64,000 nucleotides of DNA from Gammaproteobacteria bacterium (lineage in GTDB: Bacteria > Pseudomonadota > Gammaproteobacteria > SZUA-229). Below the pieces are notes generated by a model. The model saw only the letters and a list, made by a program, of their open reading frames with translations. It was not told the DNA's origin and did no database searches. Below, piece after piece: positions 44,141 through 52,890 of this stretch; position 1 is the first letter of the stretch; every line of letters starts with the position of its first letter. The stretch covers positions 1-64,000 of the forward strand of contig JALWPK010000062.1 of NCBI GenBank assembly GCA_026995045.1. Reading direction: 5' to 3'. The position numbers were made by a program, and so were the translations under genes.

Positions 44141-45190
44141 TTACAGCACCGCATCCGTTTGTGGTTTTGCCGAAAGCGAATGAATTTCCGCGCGCAGACT
44201 ATCGGCGGTCAGTTTTTCTATCGCCAGCTCGTCGGCTTCGGAGAACACGCCGCAGGCCTCAATCCAGCCCGCCCCGGCAACGCGTGAATACACTTCCGGG
44301 CTGCCCTGCATTTTGCGGCTGAGCACATAGCAGCAACCGGGCCGGTACAACAGATTGTAGGGCTGGTTCAGCAAATGCAGCAGGCGGATTGCCTGCCAGG
44401 CGCTGTCAATATCGTCAAACACCGCGCATTGCATCGGGTACTGGACTTCACCGCCGTTGTGGCGCCACTGCTTCAGTTCGACCGGCAAGGCGGATGAATA
44501 AATGAAACCCTGAAAATGCAAATGGTTGACCGAGGCGCATGCGCCGATGCTGTTATAGCCAAAACCCAGCCCCGGCAGGGCGCCAGCGTGCTGCTCGCAC
44601 AGACTCCACACCAGCTCGTGAAATTCCTGATGCAGGTATTGCTGAAAACAGTCGGCGGCGTTGGGCGCGAGAATAAAGTGATAGGGTAAAAACGGAAACT
44701 TGTTGTACAGCACCGTACATTCAAAAATAAATCCGTCATCGCTCTGCAACTCCCCTTGCCAAAGCCGCTCGGCGCGCAGGAAAGGCTTGTTGAAATTGAA
44801 CGCCTTGTCGTCGAACGGCTTGCGAATGTTGTCAATCACTTCCGCCGAGGCGCGCGCCGGGCGCAAGGCGCGCAGCGGATTAAAAAACTGCAACCAGGGA
44901 TGCTTGCGGCTGACGCGCCAGACGCCGTAGTCATCAATGCCGGTTTTGAGCAACTGCTCGAACACCTGGATATCATCCGGCGCGGCCTGCAACTCGCCAG
45001 CCTGATAGGCGTCGCGGTGTTGCTCAAACACCTGTTTGAGTCTGGCTTCCAGCTGCGCGCGCGTGGAGGCGTCCTGCATGCTGTTGGCCAGCACCAGTAT
45101 GAATGCGCCCAGCTCGCCGCTGTCGAGCATGTCGCGCAAACGCTGCACAAACAGGGCGCGGAACTGGTCGATGTCTTCAGCGATAAACAT
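44141..45190 (-). CDS. HIT-superfamily phosphorylase-like protein
   Basis: 349-residue cytoplasmic protein. The signature SVNHLHFQGFIYSSALPVE carries the HxHxQ motif of nucleotide phosphorylases such as plant GDP-L-galactose phosphorylase and Ap4A phosphorylase, and the preceding KFPFLPYHFILAPNAADCF fits the same fold. The N-terminal 120 residues are helical. Function is inferred only at superfamily level; substrate unknown. Confidence 0.6.
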   Translation of the reverse strand: MFIAEDIDQFRALFVQRLRDMLDSGELGAFILVLANSMQDASTRAQLEARLKQVFEQHRDAYQAGELQAAPDDIQVFEQLLKTGIDDYGVWRVSRKHPWLQFFNPLRALRPARASAEVIDNIRKPFDDKAFNFNKPFLRAERLWQGELQSDDGFIFECTVLYNKFPFLPYHFILAPNAADCFQQYLHQEFHELVWSLCEQHAGALPGLGFGYNSIGACASVNHLHFQGFIYSSALPVELKQWRHNGGEVQYPMQCAVFDDIDSAWQAIRLLHLLNQPYNLLYRPGCCYVLSRKMQGSPEVYSRVAGAGWIEACGVFSEADELAIEKLTADSLRAEIHSLSAKPQTDAVL

Positions 45191-45254
45191 GATGAAAAAG
45201 ATACATGAAAAAAACCGAAGCCATGAGGTTTGTCCTTGACTTTGTCTTCGCTCA

Positions 45255-45302
45255 TTTGTCGTTGGTCGTCAGCGAGACACAAGACCAACAACCAACGACA
45301 AA
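45255..45302. repeat. Inverted repeat downstream of the orphan parA
   Basis: TTTGTCGTTGGT and ACCAACGACAAA form a perfect 12-bp stem around a 24-base loop. There is no T run on the correct side for either strand, so it is not a classical terminator. Confidence 0.6.
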
Positions 45303-45318
45303 AACCTCTGACAGGTTG

Positions 45319-45957
45319 TTATGGACGGCTGCGCTTACTGTTCAACCACTTCACCAATGGCTCCCAGTCTTCAACATCCTGCCACACTTGTGACGGGGCC
45401 ATTTCGTAAATGCCGATACCGCGCTGCTCGGCGCGGATGTAGTTCTGGGTGTCGCGCAAGGTGGCGACATAGGGCAGTTTGAGCTTGCCCAGAAACTCGA
45501 ACAGTTCCTGGAAGATGATGGTGTTTTCGCGCACGCGATTGGCGACCACGCCGATTTTGACCTGCCTGTTTGCCACCCGTGAGTTGGCTTTCAGCTCCTG
45601 CATGTAATCGGTGGCGGCGCGCATGTCGATGGGAGACGGCAACACCGGAAACAGGATGGTTTCGACCCTGCGAATCAGCTGGGTCAGCTCCTTGCCGTGC
45701 ACCCGCGCGGGGGCGTCCATGATGACCACATCGGTGTCTTTGGGGATTTTGACCGGGTCTTTCCATGCGGCAATACCCTTGATCTCCGGCCATTCCTCGC
45801 CTCGCGCAGCCAACCAGGCCATGCTGGAGCCTTGCGGATCGTAGTCAGCCAGCACCACATTCTGCTCTTTTTCCCACGCGTAATAACTGGCCAGATTGGT
45901 GGCGATGGTGCTTTTGCCGCAGCCGCCTTTGGCGTTCAAAACCATGATGGTGCGCAT
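45319..45957 (-). CDS. Orphan ParA-family ATPase
   Basis: Deviant Walker-type ATPase of the ParA/MinD group, 212 residues. Walker A is NAKGGCGKSTIATNLA; other motifs are VLADYDPQGSSMAWL and DTDVVIMDAPARVHG. No DNA-binding domain and no parB or parS-like gene nearby, so it probably positions some other cargo, as stand-alone ParA-like proteins do. Confidence 0.82.
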   Translation of the reverse strand: MRTIMVLNAKGGCGKSTIATNLASYYAWEKEQNVVLADYDPQGSSMAWLAARGEEWPEIKGIAAWKDPVKIPKDTDVVIMDAPARVHGKELTQLIRRVETILFPVLPSPIDMRAATDYMQELKANSRVANRQVKIGVVANRVRENTIIFQELFEFLGKLKLPYVATLRDTQNYIRAEQRGIGIYEMAPSQVWQDVEDWEPLVKWLNSKRSRP

Positions 45958-46298
45958 GTTTTCTCCCTGTGGTCAGATGATTGTTGTATTGGCGATTGCA
46001 AGCGAGGCGACCGCCATATTCCCGGGTTCATTCGGGCGCAGCAGGATGTTGAATTCAACGATATTCTGCACTATTTTTATTCTTCGCGCACCGTCATGGC
46101 GCACGATGGACACGAATCGCGGCAAGGATGCGGATGTATTCCATGTAACTTGTTGTATTTTATGCAAACGACAGCGGCTGTACCGGCTGGTACGGATTTT
46201 GCTGCATGAATCAGTGTATATCACGCCGCATGAGGTTTTTTCAACAACCTGCCAGACGTGAGGCTTACGCTGACAACAAACACAGCAGGAGCGCAAAC
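45958..46298. other. Intergenic region with a truncated copy of the palindromic element
   Basis: Upstream of parA. The segment 46222-46254 (GCCGCATGAGG, then TTTTTTCAACAACCTGCC) matches the right end of the 30.9 kb element; the left end is absent. No gene is supported in the rest. Confidence 0.6.
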
Positions 46299-46445
46299 AT
46301 GACCGATTTCGAAAAACGCATCTTTATCGCACTCGGCATTGCCGCTGTGGTGATGCTGCTGAATATTATCGCCGTCACCCATGGCTTGGCCGACGGCTTT
46401 TACGCACACATCAACGAGTGGCTGTTCAGCCTGAAAAAAGGCTGA
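46299..46445 (+). CDS. 48-residue membrane protein
   Basis: Small single-helix protein: MTDFEKRIFIALGIAAVVML followed by LNIIAVTHGLADGF and a short amphipathic tail. A CAGGAG ribosome binding site precedes the ATG. It converges on pntB. No family recognised. Confidence 0.6.
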   Translation: MTDFEKRIFIALGIAAVVMLLNIIAVTHGLADGFYAHINEWLFSLKKG

Positions 46446-46465
46446 CGCCACCCGCCGCCAACATA

Positions 46466-47875
46466 TTACTGCAGCGCTTTCACGCCCGCAATCAGCTCGG
46501 AAACCGCTTTTTGCGCATCGCCGTACAACATACGGGTGTTGTCGGCATAGAACAGGTGGTTTTCGATACCGGAGAAACCGGCGCCGCGGCCACGCTTGAT
46601 CACAATGGTGTTTTGCGCCTTGTCCGCATCCAGAATCGGCATGCCGTAAATCGGGCTGTCCGGATTGGTGCGCGCTACCGGGTTGACCACGTCGTTGGCG
46701 CCGATCACCAGCGCCACATCGGCGGTGGGGAATTCCGGGTTGATTTCATCGAGATCAAAAATCCTGTCATACTCAACACCAGCTTCGGCCAGCAGCACAT
46801 TCATGTGCCCCGGCATGCGGCCCGCCACCGGATGGATCGCATATTTGACTTCCACACCGCGCGCTTCCAGCAGGTCTTCCAGCTCTTTCAGTTTGTGCTG
46901 CGCCTGCGCCACCGCCATGCCGTAACCCGGCACGATAACCACCTTGCTGGCGTAAGCCATCATGATGGCGGCGTCGTTGGCCTGGATTTCTTTCATGCTG
47001 CCTTCGATTTCTTCGTCGGCGGCGCTGCCGTCATCGCTGCCGAAGCTGCTGAACAGCACGTTGGAAAGCGGTCGGTTCATGGCTTTCGCCATCAGCTGCG
47101 TAAGCAGGGTGCCGGATGATCCCACCACGGTGCCGGCGATAATCATCGCCTCGTTTTCCAGCACAAAGCCTTCAAATGCGACCGCCAAGCCGGTGAGCGC
47201 ATTGAACAGCGAAATCACCACCGGCATGTCGGCGCCGCCAATCGGGGTGGTCACGAACACACCCAGCGCCAGCGCCAGCGCGAAGAAGATAATCACATGA
47301 TCAAAGCTCACCGGATTACCGGTGGCGACCAGATAGCCAAAACCGATCACCGCTATGAACAGACCGATGTTGAGTATCTGGTGCATGGGCAAACGCCAAG
47401 TCTTGCGCATAATACCCTGCAGCTTGGCGAAGGCGATGGCTGAACCGGAGAATGACACCGCGCCAATCAGCGCGCCCAGCACTGCCAGCACCTGGATGGT
47501 GAGGTCATGCGAAACCGAAGCTGTCTCACTGGTCGACAATTTGACCAGCTCCACCGCCGCGATGGCCGCCGCCGCGCCGCCGCCCATGCCGTTGTACATG
47601 GCGATCATCTGCGGCATGTCGGTCATCGCGACTTTTTTGGCGGACACATATGCGATAGCCGAGCCCAGCGCGATGCCGGCCACCATCAATATAAAGTTGA
47701 TGTTGCCGCCGATGTGAATTTGCGGCGCGCCAAAGGTAACCAACGACGCCACCACCATGCCGATGCCGGCCCAGACAATGCCGCGATGTGCGGTGACCGG
47801 CGATGACATCTGTTTGAGGCCGATAATGAATATCGCAGCAGTCAGGAAATAAACGATATCAATCAACAGGTTCAT
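46466..47875 (-). CDS. pntB: NAD(P) transhydrogenase beta subunit
   Basis: Membrane subunit of the proton-translocating transhydrogenase that makes NADPH from NADH using the proton gradient. About nine helices in the first 270 residues, then the NADP(H)-binding domain III (VIVPGYGMAVAQAQHKLKEL, HPVAGRMPGHMNVLLAEAGV, VALVIGANDVVNPVAR). Third gene of the operon; its ATG overlaps the pntA2 stop (ATGA). Confidence 0.95.
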   Translation of the reverse strand: MNLLIDIVYFLTAAIFIIGLKQMSSPVTAHRGIVWAGIGMVVASLVTFGAPQIHIGGNINFILMVAGIALGSAIAYVSAKKVAMTDMPQMIAMYNGMGGGAAAAIAAVELVKLSTSETASVSHDLTIQVLAVLGALIGAVSFSGSAIAFAKLQGIMRKTWRLPMHQILNIGLFIAVIGFGYLVATGNPVSFDHVIIFFALALALGVFVTTPIGGADMPVVISLFNALTGLAVAFEGFVLENEAMIIAGTVVGSSGTLLTQLMAKAMNRPLSNVLFSSFGSDDGSAADEEIEGSMKEIQANDAAIMMAYASKVVIVPGYGMAVAQAQHKLKELEDLLEARGVEVKYAIHPVAGRMPGHMNVLLAEAGVEYDRIFDLDEINPEFPTADVALVIGANDVVNPVARTNPDSPIYGMPILDADKAQNTIVIKRGRGAGFSGIENHLFYADNTRMLYGDAQKAVSELIAGVKALQ

Positions 47876-48177
47876 GAGGCGGCTCCTGCGTCAGCGTCTT
47901 TTTTCGGCTGGAACATTTCCAGCATACGCACGGTGGCGACATAGCCGCCTACCGCGTTGCCCGCCGCCAGCGTCACCGCGAAGAAGCCAATCACCAGCTC
48001 CAGCGTACCTTCGGCGTGGCCCAGCGCAATCATCGCGCCCACCAGCACAATGCCGTGCACGAAGTTGGAGCCGGACATCAGGGGCGTGTGCAGAATCACC
48101 GGCACCCGGCTAATAACCTCATAACCGGTGAATGCCGACAGCATGAATATATAGAGTGCGGTAAAACCTTCAATCAT
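47872..48177 (-). CDS. pntAB: NAD(P) transhydrogenase alpha-2 membrane subunit
   Basis: Short membrane part of the alpha subunit (domain IIa), 101 residues with three or four helices (EGFTALYIFMLSAFTGYEVI, PLMSGSNFVHGIVLVGAMIA). In E. coli this is fused to PntA; here it is a separate gene, the arrangement of Rhodospirillum and many pseudomonads. ATGA overlaps on both sides. Confidence 0.93.
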   Translation of the reverse strand: MIEGFTALYIFMLSAFTGYEVISRVPVILHTPLMSGSNFVHGIVLVGAMIALGHAEGTLELVIGFFAVTLAAGNAVGGYVATVRMLEMFQPKKDADAGAAS

Positions 48178-49307
48178 TTGCTTATCTCCTCGCGGCGGTA
48201 GCGCTCGCTTTTGACTTCGCCGTCATGGGTCAGCACGGTGTTGGCCAGCACCTCGTCTTCCCAGTCCAGCGCCAGTTCGGCATCCTCGGTAATGAAGGGA
48301 GAAATCAGGTTGAACAGATTTCGGGCGTACATTTCGCTGGCGTGCACCGGCGTCTGGCTGGGCACGTTGAGCGGGCCATGAATGGTGACGCGGCTTTGAT
48401 AATCGACAGTTTCGCCCGGCGCGGTGAGTTCGCAGTTGCCGCCGCCTTCCGAGGCCAGGTCGACGATTACCGCGCCGATTTTCATGCCGTCGACCATATC
48501 GGCGGTGATGATTTTGGGCGAGGGCCTGCCCGGAATCGCCGCCGTGGTGATGACCACATCGCTTTGCTGCACATGCTTGGTCAGCACTTCGAGCTGCTGC
48601 GCTTTTTCTTCCTCGGTCAGTTCACGCGCATAGCCGCCTTCACCATCTGCATGCACGCCGGTGTCGATAAACTTCGCGCCCAGCGATTCGCACTGCTCCT
48701 TGGTGGCGGAGCGCACATCGTAGGCTTCGACGATGGCGCCCAGACGCTTGGCGGTGGCGATGGCCTGCAAGCCGGCGACGCCCGCGCCAATAATCAATAC
48801 CCGCGCCGGGCGGATGGTGCCGGCGGCGGTGGTCAGCATGGGAAAGAACACGCTGGCCAGGTCGGCGCCCATCAATACGCCCTTGTAACCGGCAATCGAC
48901 GCCTGCGAGGACAACGCGTCCATCGACTGCGCGCGGGTGATGCGCGGCACCAGCTCCATCGCCAGCGAGGTGATGTTTTTCTCGCACATTTTGCGGGTGA
49001 TGTCTTCGTTTTTGTGCGGCTGCATGAAACCGACTATCACCACGCCGTCATCAATCATCTCCAGCTCTTCCAGCGACGGCGGCTGCACCTTGAAAATCAG
49101 GCTGGCGCCCTTGTACAGCTCGGCCGGGGTATCGATGATTTCCACGCCTTCAAAGGCTTCATCCGGAAAATGCGAGGACAGCGCCGCGCCCTTTTCCATG
49201 CAAACCTTCACGCCCATGTCGAGCAGGCGCTTTGCGATGCCGGGTTCGAGCGCAATGCGGCGCTCGCCAGGCATGATTTCGTTGGGAACAGCCAGACGAA
49301 TTGGCAT
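48174..49307 (-). CDS. pntAA: NAD(P) transhydrogenase alpha-1 soluble subunit
   Basis: NAD(H)-binding domain I of transhydrogenase, 377 residues. Start RLAVPNEIMPGERRIALEPG; NAD fold VLIIGAGVAGLQAIATAKRL; RQD-loop-like region DALSSQASIAGYKGVLMGA. First gene of the pnt operon with a GGAG ribosome binding site; the promoter should lie in the 200 bases before hemH. Confidence 0.95.
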   Translation of the reverse strand: MPIRLAVPNEIMPGERRIALEPGIAKRLLDMGVKVCMEKGAALSSHFPDEAFEGVEIIDTPAELYKGASLIFKVQPPSLEELEMIDDGVVIVGFMQPHKNEDITRKMCEKNITSLAMELVPRITRAQSMDALSSQASIAGYKGVLMGADLASVFFPMLTTAAGTIRPARVLIIGAGVAGLQAIATAKRLGAIVEAYDVRSATKEQCESLGAKFIDTGVHADGEGGYARELTEEEKAQQLEVLTKHVQQSDVVITTAAIPGRPSPKIITADMVDGMKIGAVIVDLASEGGGNCELTAPGETVDYQSRVTIHGPLNVPSQTPVHASEMYARNLFNLISPFITEDAELALDWEDEVLANTVLTHDGEVKSERYRREEISK

Positions 49308-49505
49308 GTTGAACTCCAGTGATTATTTCAGGTTATTTTTTATTTGATTTGAGAGGCCGACAGTGGGGACGCCCACCGTATCGAATCAAGTTGGCTCATG
49401 TTACAGGAATAACGTAGCAGAATGAATATAGGTTCCCATTTGATATTTTGCAAATCATTCCCAAAGATGAATCACGCCGCCGTATCTGCTTAAATAGCGC
49501 CAGTC

Positions 49506-50531
49506 TTGAACCACCGGCCTGATTTCTTGCTCTCATCCAGCCACAATCACGCACGCACCGGCATTCTGCTGGTTAACCTGGGCTCGCCCGATGCGCCGAC
49601 AACGCCCGCGCTGCGGCGCTATCTGGCGGAGTTTCTTGGCGACCCGCGCGTGGTGGAAGCGCCGCGCTGGCTGTGGTGGTTCGCCATGCATGGCGTGATT
49701 CTGCGCATTCGCCCGCCGCGCTCCGCCAAATCCTACTCCCGCATCTGGATGGATGACGGCGCGCCGATGGGCTCGCCGCTGATCTCCATCAGCTATCGCC
49801 AGATCAAGGCGCTGCGAGCCAGATTCGCTGCTGACGACAATGTGGTGGTGGAGCTGGCGATGCGTTACGGCAATCCCTCGATTGCCAGCGCCCTGGCAAA
49901 ACTGCAACAGGCGGGCATCGAGCAGCTGATCGTGCTGCCGCTGTATCCGCAGTATTCCGCCACCACCACCGCCACGGTGTTCGATGAAGTCAGCCGCCTA
50001 CTGCAACAACTGCGCGTCATTCCGGGGCTGTGCTTCATTCGCGATTATTACCGCCACGAGGCATATATCAATGCAGTGGCGAACAGCATTGAACAACACT
50101 GGCGCGAGCATGGCCGCGCGCAAAAACTGCTGTTTTCCTTCCACGGCATCCCGCAACGCTACGTCGATGCCGGCGACCCCTATGCCGAACAGTGCCAGCA
50201 TACAGCCGAGCGCATCGCGGCGCGCCTGCAACTGCAACGTGAAGAATGGATGCTGGTGTTCCAGTCGCGCTTTGGCCGCGAACCCTGGCTGCAACCCTAT
50301 TGCGACAAAACGCTGGAGGCGCTGCCGCAGCAAGGCGTGAAATCGGTTGACGTGGTCAGCCCTGGCTTCGCCGCCGACTGCCTGGAAACACTGGAAGAAA
50401 TCGATATGGAAAACCGCGAGGTATTTCTGCGGGCCGGTGGTGAGCAGTTTCACTACATCCCTGCGCTCAATAATCGCAGCGAACATATCGATGCGCTGTT
50501 CGACATCCTGCAACCACACCTGCCGGGTTAG
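49506..50531 (+). CDS. hemH: Ferrochelatase
   Basis: Inserts Fe2+ into protoporphyrin IX, last step of heme synthesis. Landmarks: GILLVNLGSPDAPTTPALRR, YPQYSATTTATVFDEV, the catalytic histidine in LLFSFHGIPQRYVDAGDPY and Glu in VVSPGFAADCLETLEEI. The start appears to be TTG at 49506: the frame is closed by TAA at 49491, and no ATG or GTG precedes the conserved N-terminus. Weak translation start is therefore likely. Confidence 0.93.
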   Translation: MNHRPDFLLSSSHNHARTGILLVNLGSPDAPTTPALRRYLAEFLGDPRVVEAPRWLWWFAMHGVILRIRPPRSAKSYSRIWMDDGAPMGSPLISISYRQIKALRARFAADDNVVVELAMRYGNPSIASALAKLQQAGIEQLIVLPLYPQYSATTTATVFDEVSRLLQQLRVIPGLCFIRDYYRHEAYINAVANSIEQHWREHGRAQKLLFSFHGIPQRYVDAGDPYAEQCQHTAERIAARLQLQREEWMLVFQSRFGREPWLQPYCDKTLEALPQQGVKSVDVVSPGFAADCLETLEEIDMENREVFLRAGGEQFHYIPALNNRSEHIDALFDILQPHLPG

Positions 50532-50540
50532 GGTTCGTAT

Positions 50541-51056
50541 ATGTCAAAACCAGTCAAGCCCATGGTCGGCGTCAGCCGCTGCCTGCTGGGCGGCGCCGTG
50601 CGTTACGATGGCGCATCCAGACCCTGCGTCATCGTCATCGAGCAATTCAGCAAACTGTTTGACCTGATCCCGGTGTGCCCGGAAGTCGAAGCTGGACTGA
50701 CCACGCCACGCCCACCGGTACAGCTCACCGGCAATCCGCAACAACCACGCATGACCGGTCGCGACAATCCGGAACTGGATGTCACCGGCGCCATGCTCGC
50801 ATATTGTGATAAACGCATACCGCAACTGAACCGGCTCTCCGGCTTCATCTTCAAAAACCGGTCGCCCAGTTGCGGACTGGGCAGCGCGCCCTTGTTTGTT
50901 GATGGGGAATGTGCATCTGAAACAATGGACGGCTTATTCGCCGCAGCGCTGCGCAGGCGCTATCCGCAGTTGCCGGTGATTGATGAGCTGGGGTTACTCA
51001 ACAGCACCCGCCGAAAAAACTTCATCAGTAAGGTTACGGCGGCCGGCAGGCTGTAA
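50541..51056 (+). CDS. DUF523 protein (YbbK-like)
   Basis: 171-residue DUF523 protein. Conserved cysteines lie in GVSRCLLGGAVRYDG, LIPVCPEVEAGLTTPRPP and KNRSPSCGLGSAPLF. This pattern recurs in the family and suggests a metal or thiol site; function unknown. Nine bases after hemH. Its TAA stop falls in the left end of a degenerate palindromic element. Confidence 0.88.
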   Translation: MSKPVKPMVGVSRCLLGGAVRYDGASRPCVIVIEQFSKLFDLIPVCPEVEAGLTTPRPPVQLTGNPQQPRMTGRDNPELDVTGAMLAYCDKRIPQLNRLSGFIFKNRSPSCGLGSAPLFVDGECASETMDGLFAAALRRRYPQLPVIDELGLLNSTRRKNFISKVTAAGRL

Positions 51057-51184
51057 AAAGTCTCCGGCGAGTCGAGACAATGCAAAATCCGGCGAAAAGG
51101 CGCGGTTTACAACCAATAAAGAGCATGTTGAGCCGAATTTTAACGCCGTATCGCGCCGCATGTGGCACTTTCGACAGCCTGTGG
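51045..51184. repeat. Degenerate copy of the 30.9 kb palindromic element
   Basis: Left end GGCAGGCTGTAAAAAGTCT, right end GCACTTTCGACAGCCTG, with internal GCAAAATCCGG, GAGCATGTTGAGCCG and TTAACGCCGTATCGCGCCGC shared with the complete copy. It is shorter (about 140 versus 211 bases) and its arms are mutated. It separates DUF523 from the cas promoter region. Confidence 0.75.
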
Positions 51185-51236
51185 CTCCCCCCCCCTGCCA
51201 ATAGCCATTTATTTCACAGCCGCATAATGCAAAACT

Positions 51237-51264
51237 ACTGGTTCGGGAACCGGCTTTTGAACCA
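51237..51264. promoter_or_regulatory. Inverted repeat upstream of cas1
   Basis: CTGGTTC and GAACCAG are perfect complements 14 bases apart, 36 bases before the cas1 ATG, and GGTTCGGGAACC inside adds a nested palindrome. Candidate operator or mRNA hairpin for the cas operon; a role is inferred. Confidence 0.4.
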
Positions 51265-51299
51265 GACTAAAGCGCAAGACTTTCTGGGTAACAAGAACC

Positions 51300-52262
51300 A
51301 TGGAACAGCTAAGCAACCTGAAAGCAATACTGCATTCGAAGCGCGCCAACATTTTCTATCTAGAGAAATGCCGCTTGATGCAAAAAGACGGGCGCGTACT
51401 TTACCTGACAGATGAGCAGGATAAAAAGCAATACTGGAATATTCCCATTGCCAACACCACCGTCATCCTGCTCGGAACCGGCACATCAATTACACAGGCG
51501 GCTGCAAGAATGCTGGCTTCCGCCGGGGTGCTGATCGGTTTCTGTGGGGGCTGCGGCACGCCGTTGCTAATGGGCAATGAAATCGAATGGCTCACTCCTC
51601 AAAGTGAATACCGCCCCACTGAATATGTACAGGGCTGGCTGACATTCTGGTTTGACGAAACCAAACGGCTTCTGGCAGCCAAACGCTTTCAAACCCAGCG
51701 CATCGACTATATCAGGCGTGTCTGGAATAAAGACAAGGACTTGCAACAGGCGGGCTTTGACGCCAACGAAAAATCCGTCGCCGCCGCTCTGGATCACTTT
51801 TCCGCCAGAATCGAACAGGCGCACAACACCACACAGCTGCTGCTGACCGAAGCCGAACTCACTAAAAAACTTTACAAGACAGCTATCAACCACACTCGTA
51901 TGGGCGATTTTGTCCGGGACTACAACGGTGAAGACAAGGCAAACGCGTTCCTCAATCATGGAAACTATCTGGCCTACGGGCTGGGCGCAACAACGCTATG
52001 GGTGCTAGGCATTCCACATGGCTTTGCCGTCATGCACGGAAAAACACGCCGTGGCGCACTGGTATTCGATGTGGCAGACCTGATCAAGGACGCCATCATA
52101 CTGCCGTGGGCATTTGTTTGCGCCAGGGAAGACATGTCCGAACAGGATTTTCGCCAACAGGTATTACAAAAGTTTACCCAACACAAGGCGCTTGACTTCA
52201 TGTTTGAATGCGTCAAACAGGCGGCCCTGCAAACCAGGAGCAGCCATCAGGACGGCGAATAA
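51300..52262 (+). CDS. cas1: Cas1, type I-F integrase
   Basis: Spacer-acquisition integrase, which works with the Cas2 domain of Cas2-3. The sequence fits the I-F subfamily in length (320) and content. Active-site metal residues are a Glu in LTEAELTKKLY (E184 or E186), H246 in VMHGKTRRG and D260 in FDVADLIKD; the H-D spacing of 14 equals that of the Pseudomonas protein. The ribosome binding site is weak. Unlike standard I-F loci, its 3' end overlaps an antisense vapC by 16 bases instead of joining cas2-3. Confidence 0.95.
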   Translation: MEQLSNLKAILHSKRANIFYLEKCRLMQKDGRVLYLTDEQDKKQYWNIPIANTTVILLGTGTSITQAAARMLASAGVLIGFCGGCGTPLLMGNEIEWLTPQSEYRPTEYVQGWLTFWFDETKRLLAAKRFQTQRIDYIRRVWNKDKDLQQAGFDANEKSVAAALDHFSARIEQAHNTTQLLLTEAELTKKLYKTAINHTRMGDFVRDYNGEDKANAFLNHGNYLAYGLGATTLWVLGIPHGFAVMHGKTRRGALVFDVADLIKDAIILPWAFVCAREDMSEQDFRQQVLQKFTQHKALDFMFECVKQAALQTRSSHQDGE

Positions 52263-52615
52263 GCCATGTTCATTTCTTTTGCAACAGCCTGTAAACGCCG
52301 GTCTTTTGTCCACAACAATACATCGCCCGCCAATGCTGTTGATGCGAGCAGATACAAATCAACCAGGCCGATGCCTTTTCCAAACAGACGGTTCTTCTCC
52401 AAAAAATACATAGCCTCATCATGGTCGGCTTCATCCAGTCCCGGCAACGAGCCCCACAAGCTCAGGAGCTGCTTACGCTCCTTCAAATGGCCACATGCAA
52501 GTTCACCCAGCACCATGGAGTGCATACACACAACAGCCTCTTCAAGCAGCCTGGCCAGTCGCGTGTCGCCGGAACGCAAGAAATCAATCCAGACCGATGC
52601 ATCCACCAGAACCAT
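52247..52615 (-). CDS. vapC: VapC PIN-domain toxin
   Basis: PIN-domain ribonuclease toxin, 122 residues. Acidic catalytic residues are in LVDASVWIDFLR, LGELACGHL, GIGLVDLYLLAS and LWTKDRRLQ. It lies on the opposite strand between cas1 and cas2-3, and its last 16 bases overlap cas1. Its start shares one base with the vapB stop (TGATG). Confidence 0.93.
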   Translation of the reverse strand: MVLVDASVWIDFLRSGDTRLARLLEEAVVCMHSMVLGELACGHLKERKQLLSLWGSLPGLDEADHDEAMYFLEKNRLFGKGIGLVDLYLLASTALAGDVLLWTKDRRLQAVAKEMNMAYSPS

Positions 52616-52809
52616 CAGCTTTCAGAACGCCGGCGCGGAACCTTCTTCAAGCCAGGCTCGCTGCCCCCCAATTTCGCCAGCCGCCTGGCGCTTTCCCTTT
52701 CAATCAAGGCCTTCAATGCCTGACGAATCAAAGCCGTTTTCTCACCCGTTTGCGTCAGGCGCGCCGCCTGCTGGTACAAGTCATCATCAATATTTATCGT
52801 GGTGCGCAT
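52615..52809 (-). CDS. vapB: VapB antitoxin
   Basis: Ribbon-helix-helix antitoxin (RTTINIDDDLYQQAARLTQ, then EKTALIRQALKALIERESA) with a basic tail that should wrap VapC. ATG at 52809 matches the usual MRTTINID start; an earlier ATG at 52848 lies within the operator. It is the first gene of the module and represses its own promoter in known systems. Confidence 0.92.
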   Translation of the reverse strand: MRTTINIDDDLYQQAARLTQTGEKTALIRQALKALIERESARRLAKLGGSEPGLKKVPRRRSES

Positions 52810-52826
52810 ATCTTTTACCAACACAT

Positions 52827-52845
52827 CATAATAAGCATCATTATG
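52827..52845. promoter_or_regulatory. Candidate VapB operator, shared with the cas2-3 promoter region
   Basis: CATAAT and ATTATG form an inverted repeat around AAGCATC, 18 bases upstream of vapB; GCATCA and TGATGC overlap it as a second pair. The site is also 46 bases upstream of the cas2-3 start on the other strand, so VapB binding could affect both. Confidence 0.45.
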
Positions 52846-52890
52846 CATACGTTTTGATGCGTTTTCAACGATAGCAGAGGCCGCCCCACC

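Noticed and set aside
45255-45302. Hairpin considered as the parA terminator
   Set aside because: The T run lies before, not after, the stem in the direction of parA transcription.
45973-46296. 107-codon frame on the - strand over the parA upstream region
   Set aside because: It runs through the fragment of the palindromic element and resembles no protein.
48225-49322. 365-codon frame on the + strand
   Set aside because: Antisense to the pntAA gene; His/Arg/Gln-rich shadow of a GC-rich gene.
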